Positions 41,870-50,329 of a stretch of DNA of 64,000 bases are shown one piece after another. Under the pieces are notes generated by a model that searched no databases, was not told the DNA's origin, and saw only the letters and a program-made list of their open reading frames with translations. The first letter of the stretch is position 1. The number at the start of each line of letters is the position of its first letter. The stretch lies in contig NZ_VOBN01000003.1 of NCBI RefSeq assembly GCF_008370045.1, positions 186,001 through 250,000 of the forward strand. Reading direction: 5' to 3'. Source of the stretch: Pseudomonas sp. ANT_J12. GTDB lineage: Bacteria; Pseudomonadota; Gammaproteobacteria; Pseudomonadales; Pseudomonadaceae. A program made the translations under genes and the position numbers.

Positions 41870-42358
41870 TCACAAGTGATAGATATCAATGACCTGACGA
41901 ACGTAGTCGTTCTTCAGGATCACTTTCTTGGCCTTGATCAGGGGGTTTTCACCGCGCACGTCCAAGGTGTAGAAACTGCTGCCGAAATAGCTGTCGACGG
42001 TCTTGTAGCGAAAGCTCAGGGTGTGCCAGTTGAAACGCACCTTGCACAGGCCGTCGGCGTGTTCCAGCAGCTCGATGTTGCTGAGGTTGTGGGAGGTGCG
42101 GGTGTCCGGAATGCTGGCGCTGGAGCGCTCGGTCTTGATGCGGAATATGCGGTCCTCCAGGCCGGTACGGCTGCCGTACCAGATCAGCGAGATCTCCCGC
42201 TGCGGGTCTTCGGTCAGTTCGTCGTTGTCATCCCAGGATGGCATCCAGAAGGAAGCGTCGGCGGCGTACAGTTCCAGCCAGTCGTCCCATTGCTTGTCAT
42301 CGAGGTAACGGGCTTCGCGGTAGAGAAAATCGCGCACGGCTTCGTAGGTGATGGTCAT
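41870..42358 (-). CDS. benB: benzoate 1,2-dioxygenase small subunit BenB
   Basis: Structural beta subunit of the ring-hydroxylating oxygenase, 162 residues of the NTF2-like fold. Recognisable segments are [20 protein letters not shown] near the N-terminus, the family's WYGSR and the C-terminal [19 protein letters not shown]. It assembles with BenA, probably as a hexamer. Its first codons overlap the benA stop by 4 bases, so translation is coupled. Confidence 0.95.
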   Translation of the reverse strand: MTITYEAVRDFLYREARYLDDKQWDDWLELYAADASFWMPSWDDNDELTEDPQREISLIWYGSRTGLEDRIFRIKTERSSASIPDTRTSHNLSNIELLEHADGLCKVRFNWHTLSFRYKTVDSYFGSSFYTLDVRGENPLIKAKKVILKNDYVRQVIDIYHL

Positions 42359-43719
42359 TGCACGGACTCCACTGCAATCAATTCGGACTGTTCAGCGGCC
42401 AGGGCCTTGAGCATGGTTTGCTGCCAGTACTTGTGTTGCAGCACGAACAGGCCTTCGTCCTCGGTGCGCACGCCGCTGAGCAACGGATGCAGATCGATTT
42501 CCCGAGCCGCGTCATCGGCGCCTTCGATCCAGTGTTCGGCGCCGCGGGACATGTCGTTCCAGGTGGTGACACTGCCCTGATAACCGGTCTGGCAGGAGCG
42601 AAACTCCTCCAGATCGTCCGGCGTCGCCATGCCGCTGACGTTGAAGAAATCCTCGTATTGGCGAATCCGGCTCGACCGCGCGCTATCGCTTTCACCTTTG
42701 GGGGCGATGCAGTAAATGGTGATTTCTGTGCGGTTGACCGAGATTGGCCGGGCGATGCGGATTTGCGAGCTGAACTGATCCATCAGGTACACGTTCGGGT
42801 ACAGGCACAGGTTGCGCGAGTTCTCGATCATCCAGTCGGCACGAGCCTGGCCGAAGTCCTGGGCCAACTCGTCGCGGCGTTCGTACAGCGGACGGTCCTC
42901 GGGGTTGGACCAGCGGGTCCAGAGCAGCATGTGGCCCTTGTCGAACGAGTAAAAACCACCGCCCTGCTTGGCCCAGGTACCCGCGCTCATGGTCGGATTG
43001 CTGTCACCGGCCTCGCGCTGTTTGCGTTGATTCTGGGTCGCCGCGTAGTTCCAGTGCACCGAACTGACGTGGTAGCCGTCGGCACCGTTTTCGGCGGTGA
43101 GTTTCCAGTTGCCTTCGTAGATGTAGCTGGAAGAACCACGCAGCACTTGCAGGCCATCAGCGGACTGGTCGACGATCATGTCGATGATCTTTGCCGACTC
43201 GCCCAAGTGTTCCACCAGTGGCACCACATCGGCCTTGAGGCTGCCGAACAGGAAGCCGCGATAGGACTCGAACCGCGCGACTTTGGTCAGGTCGTGGGAG
43301 CCGTCGCAGTTGAAACTCGCCGGATAACCCGCTTCGGCCGGGTCCTTGACCTTGAGCAGCTTGCCGGAGTTGTTGAAGGTCCAGCCGTGGAACGGACAGG
43401 TGTAAGAGCTTTTGTTGCCGGTCTTGTGCCGGCAGAGCATGGCGCCGCGATGGCTGCAGGCATTGATGAAGGCGTTGAGTTCACCGGCCTTGTTGCGCGC
43501 AATAAAGATCGACTGGCGGCCCATGGTGGTGGTGTAGAAATCGTTGAGGTTGGGGATCTGGCTTTCGTGGGCCAGATACAGCCAGTTGCCTTCGAAGATG
43601 TGTTTCATCTCCAGATCAAACAACCGCGGATCGGTGAACATCTCGCGCTTGCAGCGATAGATGCCCTGTTCTTTGTCGTCTTCCAGCAGGGAGTGAAGGT
43701 ATTCGGGTCGCAGGGACAT
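42355..43719 (-). CDS. benA: benzoate 1,2-dioxygenase large subunit BenA
   Basis: Catalytic alpha subunit, 454 residues, adding both oxygen atoms to benzoate to give the cis-diol. The Rieske cluster ligands follow C-x-H-x17-C-x2-H (CSHRGAMLC ... CPFHGW) near residues 90-115. The mononuclear iron ligands are in the [14 protein letters not shown] segment near 220. The start at 43719 lies 8 bases after GGAGG; five codons of open frame upstream contain that site. It is the first gene of benABCD, expressed from a BenR-type promoter described separately. Confidence 0.95.
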   Translation of the reverse strand: MSLRPEYLHSLLEDDKEQGIYRCKREMFTDPRLFDLEMKHIFEGNWLYLAHESQIPNLNDFYTTTMGRQSIFIARNKAGELNAFINACSHRGAMLCRHKTGNKSSYTCPFHGWTFNNSGKLLKVKDPAEAGYPASFNCDGSHDLTKVARFESYRGFLFGSLKADVVPLVEHLGESAKIIDMIVDQSADGLQVLRGSSSYIYEGNWKLTAENGADGYHVSSVHWNYAATQNQRKQREAGDSNPTMSAGTWAKQGGGFYSFDKGHMLLWTRWSNPEDRPLYERRDELAQDFGQARADWMIENSRNLCLYPNVYLMDQFSSQIRIARPISVNRTEITIYCIAPKGESDSARSSRIRQYEDFFNVSGMATPDDLEEFRSCQTGYQGSVTTWNDMSRGAEHWIEGADDAAREIDLHPLLSGVRTEDEGLFVLQHKYWQQTMLKALAAEQSELIAVESVQ

Positions 43720-43755
43720 GGCCGCCGCCTCCATTGTTTTTATTCAGGCAGGGCC

Positions 43756-43818
43756 ATGCTAGGACGGGGGGTTGAAGCGGACTATCCGATGGGTGCAGAC
43801 CTTTGTCCGTTTAGCGCA
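43756..43818 (-). promoter_or_regulatory. predicted Pben promoter with two BenR/XylS-type half-sites
   Basis: On the minus strand the box TGCACCCATCGGATA (43783-43797) matches the XylS consensus TGCA-N6-GGNTA exactly. A weaker copy TGCGCTAAACGGACA (43804-43818) lies 21 bases upstream, the same period and 6-base gap as in the TOL Pm promoter. A -10-like TAGCAT (43756-43761) follows at the same distance as in Pm, and benA begins 36 bases on. BenR is encoded just upstream. Confidence 0.8.
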
Positions 43819-43829
43819 GCCCCTGACCC

Positions 43830-43940
43830 TGATCGTTCCCACGCTCTGCGTGGGAATGCCTCAACGGACGCTCCGCGTTCGGCCTTTTGGGATGCGGAGC
43901 GTACCGGGCTGCATTCCCACGCAGAGCGTGGGAACGATCA
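43830..43940. repeat. long palindromic repeat between benR and the benA promoter
   Basis: Two perfectly complementary 30-base arms (43830-43859 and 43911-43940), starting tgatcgttcccacgctctgc, enclose an inner hairpin (ggacgctccgcg / gcggagcgt). The same element occurs at 60428-60535. It abuts the distal BenR half-site and the end of benR, where it may also act as a terminator for benR. Confidence 0.92.
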
Positions 43941-43953
43941 TTCGGCGCTCGGT

Positions 43954-44913
43954 TTAGTGCCGGCGCTTGAGGGTGTCGGACGGCAGTTCACCGAACTGTT
44001 TGCGGTAGCTGTCGGAGAACCGTCCCAAGTGCAGGAAGCCATAATCCATCGCCACTTCGGTGATGTTGCGCACGTTGCAGGTCGGGTCGCTCAGGCAGGC
44101 GTTGATGCGCTCCAGGCGTTTCTGGCGGATGTAGTTTTTCGGCGTGGCCCCGGCGTTGCGTTCGAACAAACCATAGAGCGAACGCACACTCATCCGCGCC
44201 TGACGCGCCAGTTGTTCGCTGTCGATCTCCTGCTTGAGATTGCGCGCGATGTAATCGGCGATCACCTCGAACGTGGCCGACGGCGAACCAGGACTGACCC
44301 GACTGACGTTGGTGCTCATCAGGCTGAGCATCTTGCTGACGATGATCTGCGCATAGTGCTCCTGCACCTTGGGTATCTGCTCGGTGGCTTCGGCCTCCTG
44401 GCAAATCATCGCCAGCAGGTTGACGAAACCTTCCAGTTGATCGAGCTGATAGCGGTTCTCCAGAAACCGCACGCCCTGCCCCGGATAACGCCAGCGTTGC
44501 TCATCGCACACCGATTCCAGCAAACGGGTCGGGACTTTGAGGATGAATTTTTCGCAATCGGCGGAATAGGTCAGGTCCACCGGATCGTCCGGATTGATCA
44601 GCAGCAACTCGCCGGGTTCGAAGTCGTGTTCCTGGCCATGGCCGCGCCACAGGCAGTGGCCGCGCAGCAGCACTTGCAGGTGATAAATGCTTTCCAGCGC
44701 GCCGGAGGTGACCCGCACGCTGGCGCCGTAGCTGATGCGACACAGGTCGAGGCTAGCGAACTTGCGGTGATCGAGGCTGGCCAGCGGTCGGCCGACACGG
44801 GGCATCAAGATGCAATGGTTGCCAACGTGCTGATTGACGTAGCCCGACACCGCGTAAGGGTCGGCGTGGTCGAAAATTCTGCTGCGCTGACTCAACAGTT
44901 GCGCGTGCATCAT
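43954..44913 (-). CDS. benR: AraC/XylS-family activator BenR
   Basis: Benzoate-responsive activator of benABCD, 319 residues. It has an N-terminal effector domain and a C-terminal double helix-turn-helix with the XylS-like segments LARQARMSVRSLYGLFERNA and ITEVAMDYGFLHLGRFSDSYRKQF. Start MMHAQLLSQRSRIFD at 44913; the frame is open 24 codons upstream. It lies between the catBCA and benABCD units, on the same strand, and is followed by the long palindrome and then its target promoter. Confidence 0.92.
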   Translation of the reverse strand: MMHAQLLSQRSRIFDHADPYAVSGYVNQHVGNHCILMPRVGRPLASLDHRKFASLDLCRISYGASVRVTSGALESIYHLQVLLRGHCLWRGHGQEHDFEPGELLLINPDDPVDLTYSADCEKFILKVPTRLLESVCDEQRWRYPGQGVRFLENRYQLDQLEGFVNLLAMICQEAEATEQIPKVQEHYAQIIVSKMLSLMSTNVSRVSPGSPSATFEVIADYIARNLKQEIDSEQLARQARMSVRSLYGLFERNAGATPKNYIRQKRLERINACLSDPTCNVRNITEVAMDYGFLHLGRFSDSYRKQFGELPSDTLKRRH

Positions 44914-44979
44914 CGGGTCACTCTCATTGTTGTTATCGGTTGCGTCGGGCGATTCTAAGGCACCGGTCGCAACGCAGAA

Positions 44980-45013
44980 GGCCACGAGATAAACGGTCGG
45001 TTATCTCGTGGCC
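44980..45013 (-). terminator. hairpin after catA
   Basis: A perfect 13-bp stem (ggccacgagataa / ttatctcgtggcc, loop 8) lies 21 bases after the catA stop. No strong U tract follows, so it may be a terminator or transcript-stabilising hairpin at the end of catBCA. Confidence 0.6.
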
Positions 45014-45034
45014 CGGGCCGGCTAAGTGATGCAC

Positions 45035-45964
45035 TCAGTCTTCAAGTGCGCGAACTCGCTCATGGCGCTGTTGCTCCTCGGGCTGGGCGGACGACTGCAA
45101 GGTGAAATCGAAGTCGATTTCGGCAAACCGGCCGCTGACACCGTGGGCCGCCGCCCTTTTTTGATCGTCGCTGAAGGTGATGTGGGCGATCAATTCATCG
45201 CGAGTGGCGTAGGCGAAGTCGTCGTGCAGGTATTGATCGCCATCCAGGTTGATCTGGGTCGTCAGGTGACGATGATCCGGCGCCGAGATGAAGAAGTGGA
45301 TATGCGCCGGGCGCTGGCCATGGCGGCCCAGTTGATCGAGCAAGTGCTGGGTCGGACCGTCCGGCGGGCAGCCATAACCCGACGGCACGATGCTGCGAAA
45401 ACGATAACGACCCTCGGCGTCAGTGACGATGCGCCGACGCAGATTGAACTCCGATTGTGTGGTATCGAAATACGAATACGTGCCGCCGGTATTGGCGTGC
45501 CAGACATCCACCACGGCCCCGGCGAGCGGTTCGCCAGCGGTATTGCGCACCTGGCCCTGCATGAACAGCACCACGCCCGGATCGACACCGTCATCAAGTC
45601 GTGCCTCGCCTTCAGACAGCGGCGCGCCGGCCACATACAGCGGCCCTTCGATGGTCCGTGGCGTGCCACCGGCCTTGCCGGCCTGCTCGTCTTCGGCATC
45701 CATCAACAGGTCGAGGTAATGCTCCAGACCGAGCCCGGCCACCAGCAAACCCGCCTCCTGACGCGCACCCAGCACGTTCAGATAATTGACCGCTTTCCAG
45801 AACTCTTCCGGGGTTACGGACAGGTCTTCAATGATGTTCACCGAATCGCGCAGGATGCGATACACCAGCGCCTTGACCCGCGGATCACCAGCCTCGTTGA
45901 GCAGACCGCTGGCCTCTTCGAGAAACTTCTGGGCGCTGGCCGTGTGGGAAATCTTGACGTTCAT
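45035..45964 (-). CDS. catA: catechol 1,2-dioxygenase CatA
   Basis: Intradiol ring-cleavage enzyme of 309 residues producing cis,cis-muconate from catechol. The non-haem ferric ligands are visible: Tyr in GPLYVAG, Tyr in VPSGYGCPPDGP and the two His in RPAHIHFFI. The N-terminal helical linker domain of intradiol dioxygenases precedes (residues 1-100). It is the last gene of the catBCA unit, with 51 bases between it and catC. Confidence 0.96.
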   Translation of the reverse strand: MNVKISHTASAQKFLEEASGLLNEAGDPRVKALVYRILRDSVNIIEDLSVTPEEFWKAVNYLNVLGARQEAGLLVAGLGLEHYLDLLMDAEDEQAGKAGGTPRTIEGPLYVAGAPLSEGEARLDDGVDPGVVLFMQGQVRNTAGEPLAGAVVDVWHANTGGTYSYFDTTQSEFNLRRRIVTDAEGRYRFRSIVPSGYGCPPDGPTQHLLDQLGRHGQRPAHIHFFISAPDHRHLTTQINLDGDQYLHDDFAYATRDELIAHITFSDDQKRAAAHGVSGRFAEIDFDFTLQSSAQPEEQQRHERVRALED

Positions 45965-46015
45965 GGGGGTTCCTCATCTTGTAGTTATTAGCGTAGCGAA
46001 CTGAGCTGGCGGGGC

Positions 46016-46306
46016 TCAGCGGTCATCCTCGCGAATCGAAGAAGGATGCCGGCACATCGGGTCTATCTCGATGGCCATGTAGGGAAACAGCGGCAGTTGC
46101 ATCAGCAGGTCGTGCAGTTCCTGAACGCTGTCGACATCGAACACGCTGTAGTTGGCGTAGTGCCCGGCGATTCGCCACAGGTGGCGCCATTTGCCCTGCT
46201 CTTGCAGGCGCTGGGCCAGGGCCTTTTCGTCGGCCTTGAGTCGAGTGGCGAGTTCGGGGGTCATGTCGAGTGGCAGGTTCACGGTCATTTTTACGTGGAA
46301 CAGCAT
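46016..46306 (-). CDS. catC: muconolactone delta-isomerase CatC
   Basis: Converts (+)-muconolactone to 3-oxoadipate enol-lactone. The 96-residue length equals the family's. The N-terminus MLFHVKMTVNLP, the central WRIAGHYANYSVFDV and LMQLPLFPYM are the usual CatC segments. The start at 46306 is preceded by GAGGAGC; the frame remains open upstream but runs into catB. It lies 10 bases after catB. Confidence 0.96.
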   Translation of the reverse strand: MLFHVKMTVNLPLDMTPELATRLKADEKALAQRLQEQGKWRHLWRIAGHYANYSVFDVDSVQELHDLLMQLPLFPYMAIEIDPMCRHPSSIREDDR

Positions 46307-46316
46307 GATGCGCTCC

Positions 46317-47465
46317 TCAGGCTTGATAAATGGCGGTGGACGTCTTGTCGCGACGGAAGAACGCCAGGCGTTCTTCATCCAGGCACAAGCCCAGGCCCGG
46401 TGTATTCGGCACGTGCAGTTCAAAATCGCGATAGACCAGCGGTTCGCTGAGAATGTCTTCGGTCAGCAGCAGCGGGCCGAACAACTCGGTGTCCCAGGCC
46501 AGTTTGTTCAGGGTGATAAAGGCATGGGCCGAAGCCAGCGTGCCAATGGCGCCTTCGAGCATGGTGCCGCCGTAGAGGCCGATGCCGGCCGCTTCGGCAA
46601 TCGCGGCGGTTCTCAGCACGGCGCGGGGGCCGCCGTTCTTGGCGATCTTCAGGGCGAACACCGAAGCGGCGCCCTCCCGCGCCAGGTTGAAGGCGTCTTC
46701 CACGCATTCGATGGATTCGTCGGCCATGATCGGCGCCGGGCTTATCGCATTCAGACGTGCCATGCCGGCGCGGTTGTTGCGCGAGATCGGCTGTTCGATC
46801 AGGTCGATGCCGTTGCTGCCGAGAATCCGGCAAGCGCGCAGTGCAACCGCTTCATCCCAGGCCTGATTGACATCGACCCGCACACTGGCGCGATCGCCCA
46901 GGGCTTTCTTGATCGCGATGACATGGGCCAGGTCGCGGTTGACCTCACCGGCACCGATTTTCAGTTTGAAGATCCGGTGGCGGCGCAGGTCGAGCATTTT
47001 CTGCGCTTCGGCGATGTCTTGCTCGGTGTCACCACTGGCCAACGTCCAGGCCACCGGCAGCGCATCGCGAACCCGGCCGCCCAACAACTCGCTGACCGGC
47101 AGGCCGAGGCGTTTGCCCTGGGCGTCAAGCAAGGCGGTTTCGATACCTGATTTGGCAAACGTATTGCCGCGAATACTGCGCTCCAGGCGCAACATCGCCG
47201 CATTCACATTGGCGCTGTCCTGGCCCAGCAGCAACGGCGCGAAGTGTTGATCGATGTTGGTCTTGATGCTGTCGGGGCTTTCATTGCCATACGCCAGGCC
47301 ACCGATGGTGGTGGATTCGCCGACACCTTCGATGCCATCGGCGCAGCGCACACGGATGATCACCAGCGTCTGGTTCTGCATGGTGTGCATGGCGAGCTTG
47401 TGCGGGCGGATGGTCGGCAGATCGACGATGATCGTCTCGATCGATTCAATGGCTGTTGCACGCAT
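46317..47465 (-). CDS. catB: muconate cycloisomerase CatB
   Basis: Enolase-superfamily enzyme of 382 residues that cyclises cis,cis-muconate to muconolactone. PTIRPHKLAMHTMQ near residue 20 is the family's substrate-lid segment. The catalytic Lys pair is in FKLKIGAG, and the metal ligands are in RVDVNQAWDE, LIEQPI and MADESIE. The start at 47465 matches family N-termini. It is the first gene of catBCA and is divergent from catR, with the promoter and operator between them. Confidence 0.96.
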   Translation of the reverse strand: MRATAIESIETIIVDLPTIRPHKLAMHTMQNQTLVIIRVRCADGIEGVGESTTIGGLAYGNESPDSIKTNIDQHFAPLLLGQDSANVNAAMLRLERSIRGNTFAKSGIETALLDAQGKRLGLPVSELLGGRVRDALPVAWTLASGDTEQDIAEAQKMLDLRRHRIFKLKIGAGEVNRDLAHVIAIKKALGDRASVRVDVNQAWDEAVALRACRILGSNGIDLIEQPISRNNRAGMARLNAISPAPIMADESIECVEDAFNLAREGAASVFALKIAKNGGPRAVLRTAAIAEAAGIGLYGGTMLEGAIGTLASAHAFITLNKLAWDTELFGPLLLTEDILSEPLVYRDFELHVPNTPGLGLCLDEERLAFFRRDKTSTAIYQA

Positions 47466-47551
47466 GTCGATACCCGTCAGGTTCTTTAAATTCTGGGCTG
47501 AATTCTCATACGGCTTTAAAGTGACGGCCAATATAGAATTGGTCTGGCTTG

Positions 47552-47566
47552 ATACCTTAAAGGTAT
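47552..47566. promoter_or_regulatory. CatR-type LysR operator, ATAC-N7-GTAT
   Basis: The 15-base sequence atacctt-a-aaggtat is a perfect inverted repeat and fits the ATAC-N7-GTAT site of CatM/BenM-class LysR regulators. It lies 26 bases before the catR start and 86 bases before catB, where CatR would repress itself and activate catBCA on binding muconate. Confidence 0.8.
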
Positions 47567-47592
47567 TCAACCCATGCGCATCTGGAGGCTCC

Positions 47593-48477
47593 ATGGAACT
47601 GCGTCACCTGCGTTACTTTCAGGTCGTGGCTCGCACGCTCAACTTCACCCGCGCCGCCGAGCAGTTGCACATCGCCCAGCCGCCCCTGAGCCGGCAGATC
47701 CAGCAACTGGAAGATGAGCTTGGGGTGCAACTGCTGGAACGCGGTCGGCCGCTGAAGCTCACCGACGCCGGACGGTTTTTCCATGAGCATTCAAGTGCGT
47801 TACTGGAGCAACTGGGCAAGGTCTGCGACAACACACGGCGGATCGGCCTCGGCGAAAAGACCTGGCTGGGCATCGGGTTTGCGCCGTCGACGCTCTATGG
47901 CGTGTTACCGGAACTGATTCGCCGCTTGCGCAACCATGAGCGTCTGGAACTGGAACTGGGGCTGTCAGAGATGACCACCCTGCAACAGGTGCAGGCGCTC
48001 AAGGCCGGGCGCATTGACGTGGGCTTCGGCCGTATTCGCATCGACGACCCGGCGATCATCCAGACCGTGTTGACCGAAGATCGCCTGGTCGCCGCCCTGC
48101 CCGCCGGCCACCCGCTGCTGGCCGGTCCGATCAGCCTGCGCGATCTGGCGAAGGAACCGTTCGTGCTCTACCCCGGCAACCCGCGGCCGAGCTACGCCGA
48201 CCACGTGATCGCACTGTTCGAGTCCTATGGTGTGAGCATCCATGTGGCGCAATGGACCAACGAGTTGCAAACGGCAATTGGACTGGTCGGTGCTGGCATC
48301 GGCGTCACCCTGGTACCGGCCTCGGTGCAGTTGCTGCACCGCGACGACATCGGCTTCACCCCACTGCTGGAAGACAACGCCACTTCGCCGATCATCTTGA
48401 GCCGACGGGTGGGCGATGTGTCACCGGGGTTGAATCATTGTTTGCAGATGATTGATGAATTGTTGCCGAGAGATTAG
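47593..48477 (+). CDS. catR: LysR-family activator CatR
   Basis: Muconate-responsive regulator of catBCA, 294 residues. The helix-turn-helix is MELRHLRYFQVVARTLNFTR followed by AQPPLSRQIQQLEDELG. The effector domain carries the CatM/BenM-type GFAPSTLYGVLP segment near residue 100. It is divergent from catB with the operator between, as in P. putida. A GGAGG ribosome-binding site lies just before the ATG. Confidence 0.95.
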   Translation: MELRHLRYFQVVARTLNFTRAAEQLHIAQPPLSRQIQQLEDELGVQLLERGRPLKLTDAGRFFHEHSSALLEQLGKVCDNTRRIGLGEKTWLGIGFAPSTLYGVLPELIRRLRNHERLELELGLSEMTTLQQVQALKAGRIDVGFGRIRIDDPAIIQTVLTEDRLVAALPAGHPLLAGPISLRDLAKEPFVLYPGNPRPSYADHVIALFESYGVSIHVAQWTNELQTAIGLVGAGIGVTLVPASVQLLHRDDIGFTPLLEDNATSPIILSRRVGDVSPGLNHCLQMIDELLPRD

Positions 48478-48484
48478 TGCCGCA

Positions 48485-48505
48485 ACACAACTGTAGGGGT
48501 TGTGT
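48485..48505. terminator. weak hairpin between catR and a DUF1652 gene
   Basis: A 7-bp stem acacaac / gttgtgt with a 7-base loop lies 8 bases after the catR stop, between convergent genes. It has no long U tract. Confidence 0.4.
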
Positions 48506-48542
48506 ACGTCTGCAAATGTCGTGTTGTACGCGTTTACAGGTT

Positions 48543-48785
48543 TCAGCCAGCAAACGCCCGCCGCCCCGCGAGCATTTCGGTGCGAAGTTCGCCAATCAAG
48601 TTGGAAATATCGCGAATCGAGGTCAGGCGCGATGGCGAGACATAGGGCAACAACAGGTCGATCCGACCGGTCGCGGGGTCGAAGACCTTGATCCGCAATG
48701 AGCCGTCGGGGTTCACCGTGCAGTTGCACGAGAGCGGATCAAAACCTGACTCGACAATGCGGCAAATATCAAGAATCGAAACCAT
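48543..48785 (-). CDS. DUF1652 family protein
   Basis: An 80-residue protein of a family found chiefly in Pseudomonas. The characteristic segments are ICRIVESGFDPLSCNCTVNP and SLRIKVFDPATGRIDLL, then TSIRDISNLIGELRTEM. The start at 48785 follows GGAGG by 8 bases; an upstream ATG lies within that site. No function is established for the family. Confidence 0.88.
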   Translation of the reverse strand: MVSILDICRIVESGFDPLSCNCTVNPDGSLRIKVFDPATGRIDLLLPYVSPSRLTSIRDISNLIGELRTEMLAGRRAFAG

Positions 48786-48904
48786 GACGGGGGCCTCCAT
48801 GGCGATTGATCGGATTCAACCCGATCAGCATAGATCTGCTTTCACCAATCTGCGCCCGCAAACACCCACAATTAATGCGATCAGCTTCGCATTCTGGCGA
48901 GCAT

Positions 48905-49804
48905 TCAGTGGGAATCTCCGTCCCAGAGCCAGTTCCAGATCCCCGGCAATTGCACCGGTTCCGCGCTTTCACTGACGGTGCGGGCCATGGCCGCGCGCTG
49001 CAATTGCCCTTGATCGTCGTAAAACGGCTTCGGCGCGGTGTTCACCCCGGTGGCCTGGGCGCTGTCGAGCAGGATTTGCAGGTATTCGCGGGCGTGCCGG
49101 GCGGAGTAGCGATTGAGGTCGTGGAAGGTCACCACCACCGGAATCACCCCATCGACCGTAGGCAATTCACCGTTGGCGATGCGCTCGCGCACTTCCGACA
49201 ACTGGCGCAGCATGTTCGCGCGGCGTCGGGGGCTGGCGTTGAAGCCCCAGATCTTGCCGTCATTGGCGCTCAGGTCGGTCAGCAGCACGTGCATGCCGTG
49301 GCGCTGATAGGCGGCGAAGGTGCGTTTGTCGTAATTCCAGAACGGCGGACGCACCAGGGTCGGCGGCGCGCCGGTGATCGCGGCGATGTCGGCACTGCCT
49401 TTGCTCAGGGACTGCTCCAACTCTTCAGGGTCCAGCGAACGATGATTGGTGTGCGAGTGGGTGGCGGTGTGAAAGCCCAGGATCTGCCCTTCGGCGTGCT
49501 CGCGCTGCATGACCCGGCGCCCGATGTCGCTGTCGCCGGCCCGTGGCGCGCCGGTCTGGACGAAGAACACCGCTTTGATATTCGGCTGTATGTCGTTGTG
49601 CGCGAGGCTGTCGAGCACGGTGTCGGTCGGGTTCCAGAAGCTCGACGCGCTGGGGCCGTCATCGAAGGTCAGTAGGAAACGGATCGGTGCCTGGGTTTGC
49701 AGGCGTTGTTGCGTCTGCGGCGTCATCTCGATAGGCGCCGCAATGCAACCCGCCAACCCGATAACCAGGGCCAGCGTCGAGATCACCTTGAACAGTTGCG
49801 TCAT
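48905..49804 (-). CDS. polysaccharide deacetylase family lipoprotein
   Basis: A 299-residue NodB-domain protein that removes N- or O-acetyl groups from envelope or extracellular polysaccharides. A lipoprotein signal ends in GLAGC (Cys at about 20). The metal and catalytic motifs are LTFDDGPS near 45, GFHTATHSHTNH near 110 and RPPFWNYD near 155. VVVTFHDLN near 220 supplies the late His. It is a single gene. The polymer substrate is unknown. Confidence 0.9.
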   Translation of the reverse strand: MTQLFKVISTLALVIGLAGCIAAPIEMTPQTQQRLQTQAPIRFLLTFDDGPSASSFWNPTDTVLDSLAHNDIQPNIKAVFFVQTGAPRAGDSDIGRRVMQREHAEGQILGFHTATHSHTNHRSLDPEELEQSLSKGSADIAAITGAPPTLVRPPFWNYDKRTFAAYQRHGMHVLLTDLSANDGKIWGFNASPRRRANMLRQLSEVRERIANGELPTVDGVIPVVVTFHDLNRYSARHAREYLQILLDSAQATGVNTAPKPFYDDQGQLQRAAMARTVSESAEPVQLPGIWNWLWDGDSH

Positions 49805-49944
49805 GTTTTGCCTTGGGCCAGACCGTTGCGGTCATCACGTTAATGGCAAAAACCCCTCGCCAGGTGATCCTCCAATGGGCCCGCAGGTGGCCGCGGGCTC
49901 AGGTTGGATAAGGTTACACACTGTTTGGTTCACGCGCTTACGGA

Positions 49945-50185
49945 TTAGTGCGTCAGTGCCTGCTGAAAGGAGTGATCGATGATCGGCGCCGTGGCCAAGG
50001 CTGTCGGCAATGCCTTGACCTTGAACAGGAAGTCCGCGGTGCTCTGCACATCCGCGGCAGCTTGCTGATCCCCCGGGCCGACCGTCATGTGCGCCTGGCG
50101 CAACCAATGGCGCGTGCCCGGTACAGCGCAGTGTTTGCCCAGCAACAGTGGCGCAACAGAGTGTTTCGTCGGGTACATCGATTGA
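49945..50185 (-). pseudogene. possible C-terminal remnant of an ABC substrate-binding protein
   Basis: The minus-strand translation ending in DVQSTADFLFKVKALPTALA and then IIDHSFQQALTH has the look of the C-terminal tail of NMT1/sulfonate-type binding proteins (helix, then 'ID-x-F'). The upstream part of the frame is not protein-like and no binding-protein N-terminus is present. It adjoins an intact gene of that class on the other strand. The call is tentative. Confidence 0.35.
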
Positions 50186-50329
50186 TCCCTCCAAGTCCCG
50201 CAAAGCCCCGGAAACCGGTGAAATCCGCCACATGGCACAGAGCCTGCAATATTCCTTTTATGCAGGAAGCATTCATAAAAACCATTAATCAGGACATAAG
50301 AATCCCGTTGCCTTGCCGGAGTTTCATCC
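50186..50329. other. promoter region of the sulfonate-type transporter
   Basis: AT-richer sequence (about 50250-50310) before the binding-protein gene, with no other feature that I can identify. Together with the remnant to its left it makes up a gene-poor stretch of 525 bases from 49805. Confidence 0.4.

Noticed and set aside
42358..44958. An open frame of 866 codons on the plus strand opposite benA and benR
   Set aside because: It is antisense to two clearly homologous genes, has no ribosome-binding site and reads as low-complexity sequence typical of high-GC shadow frames.
39935..48477. Search for benK, benE or benF transport genes within the ben-cat block
   Set aside because: benD is followed directly by a Nudix gene on the opposite strand and catR by a DUF1652 gene, so no benzoate transporter is encoded here.
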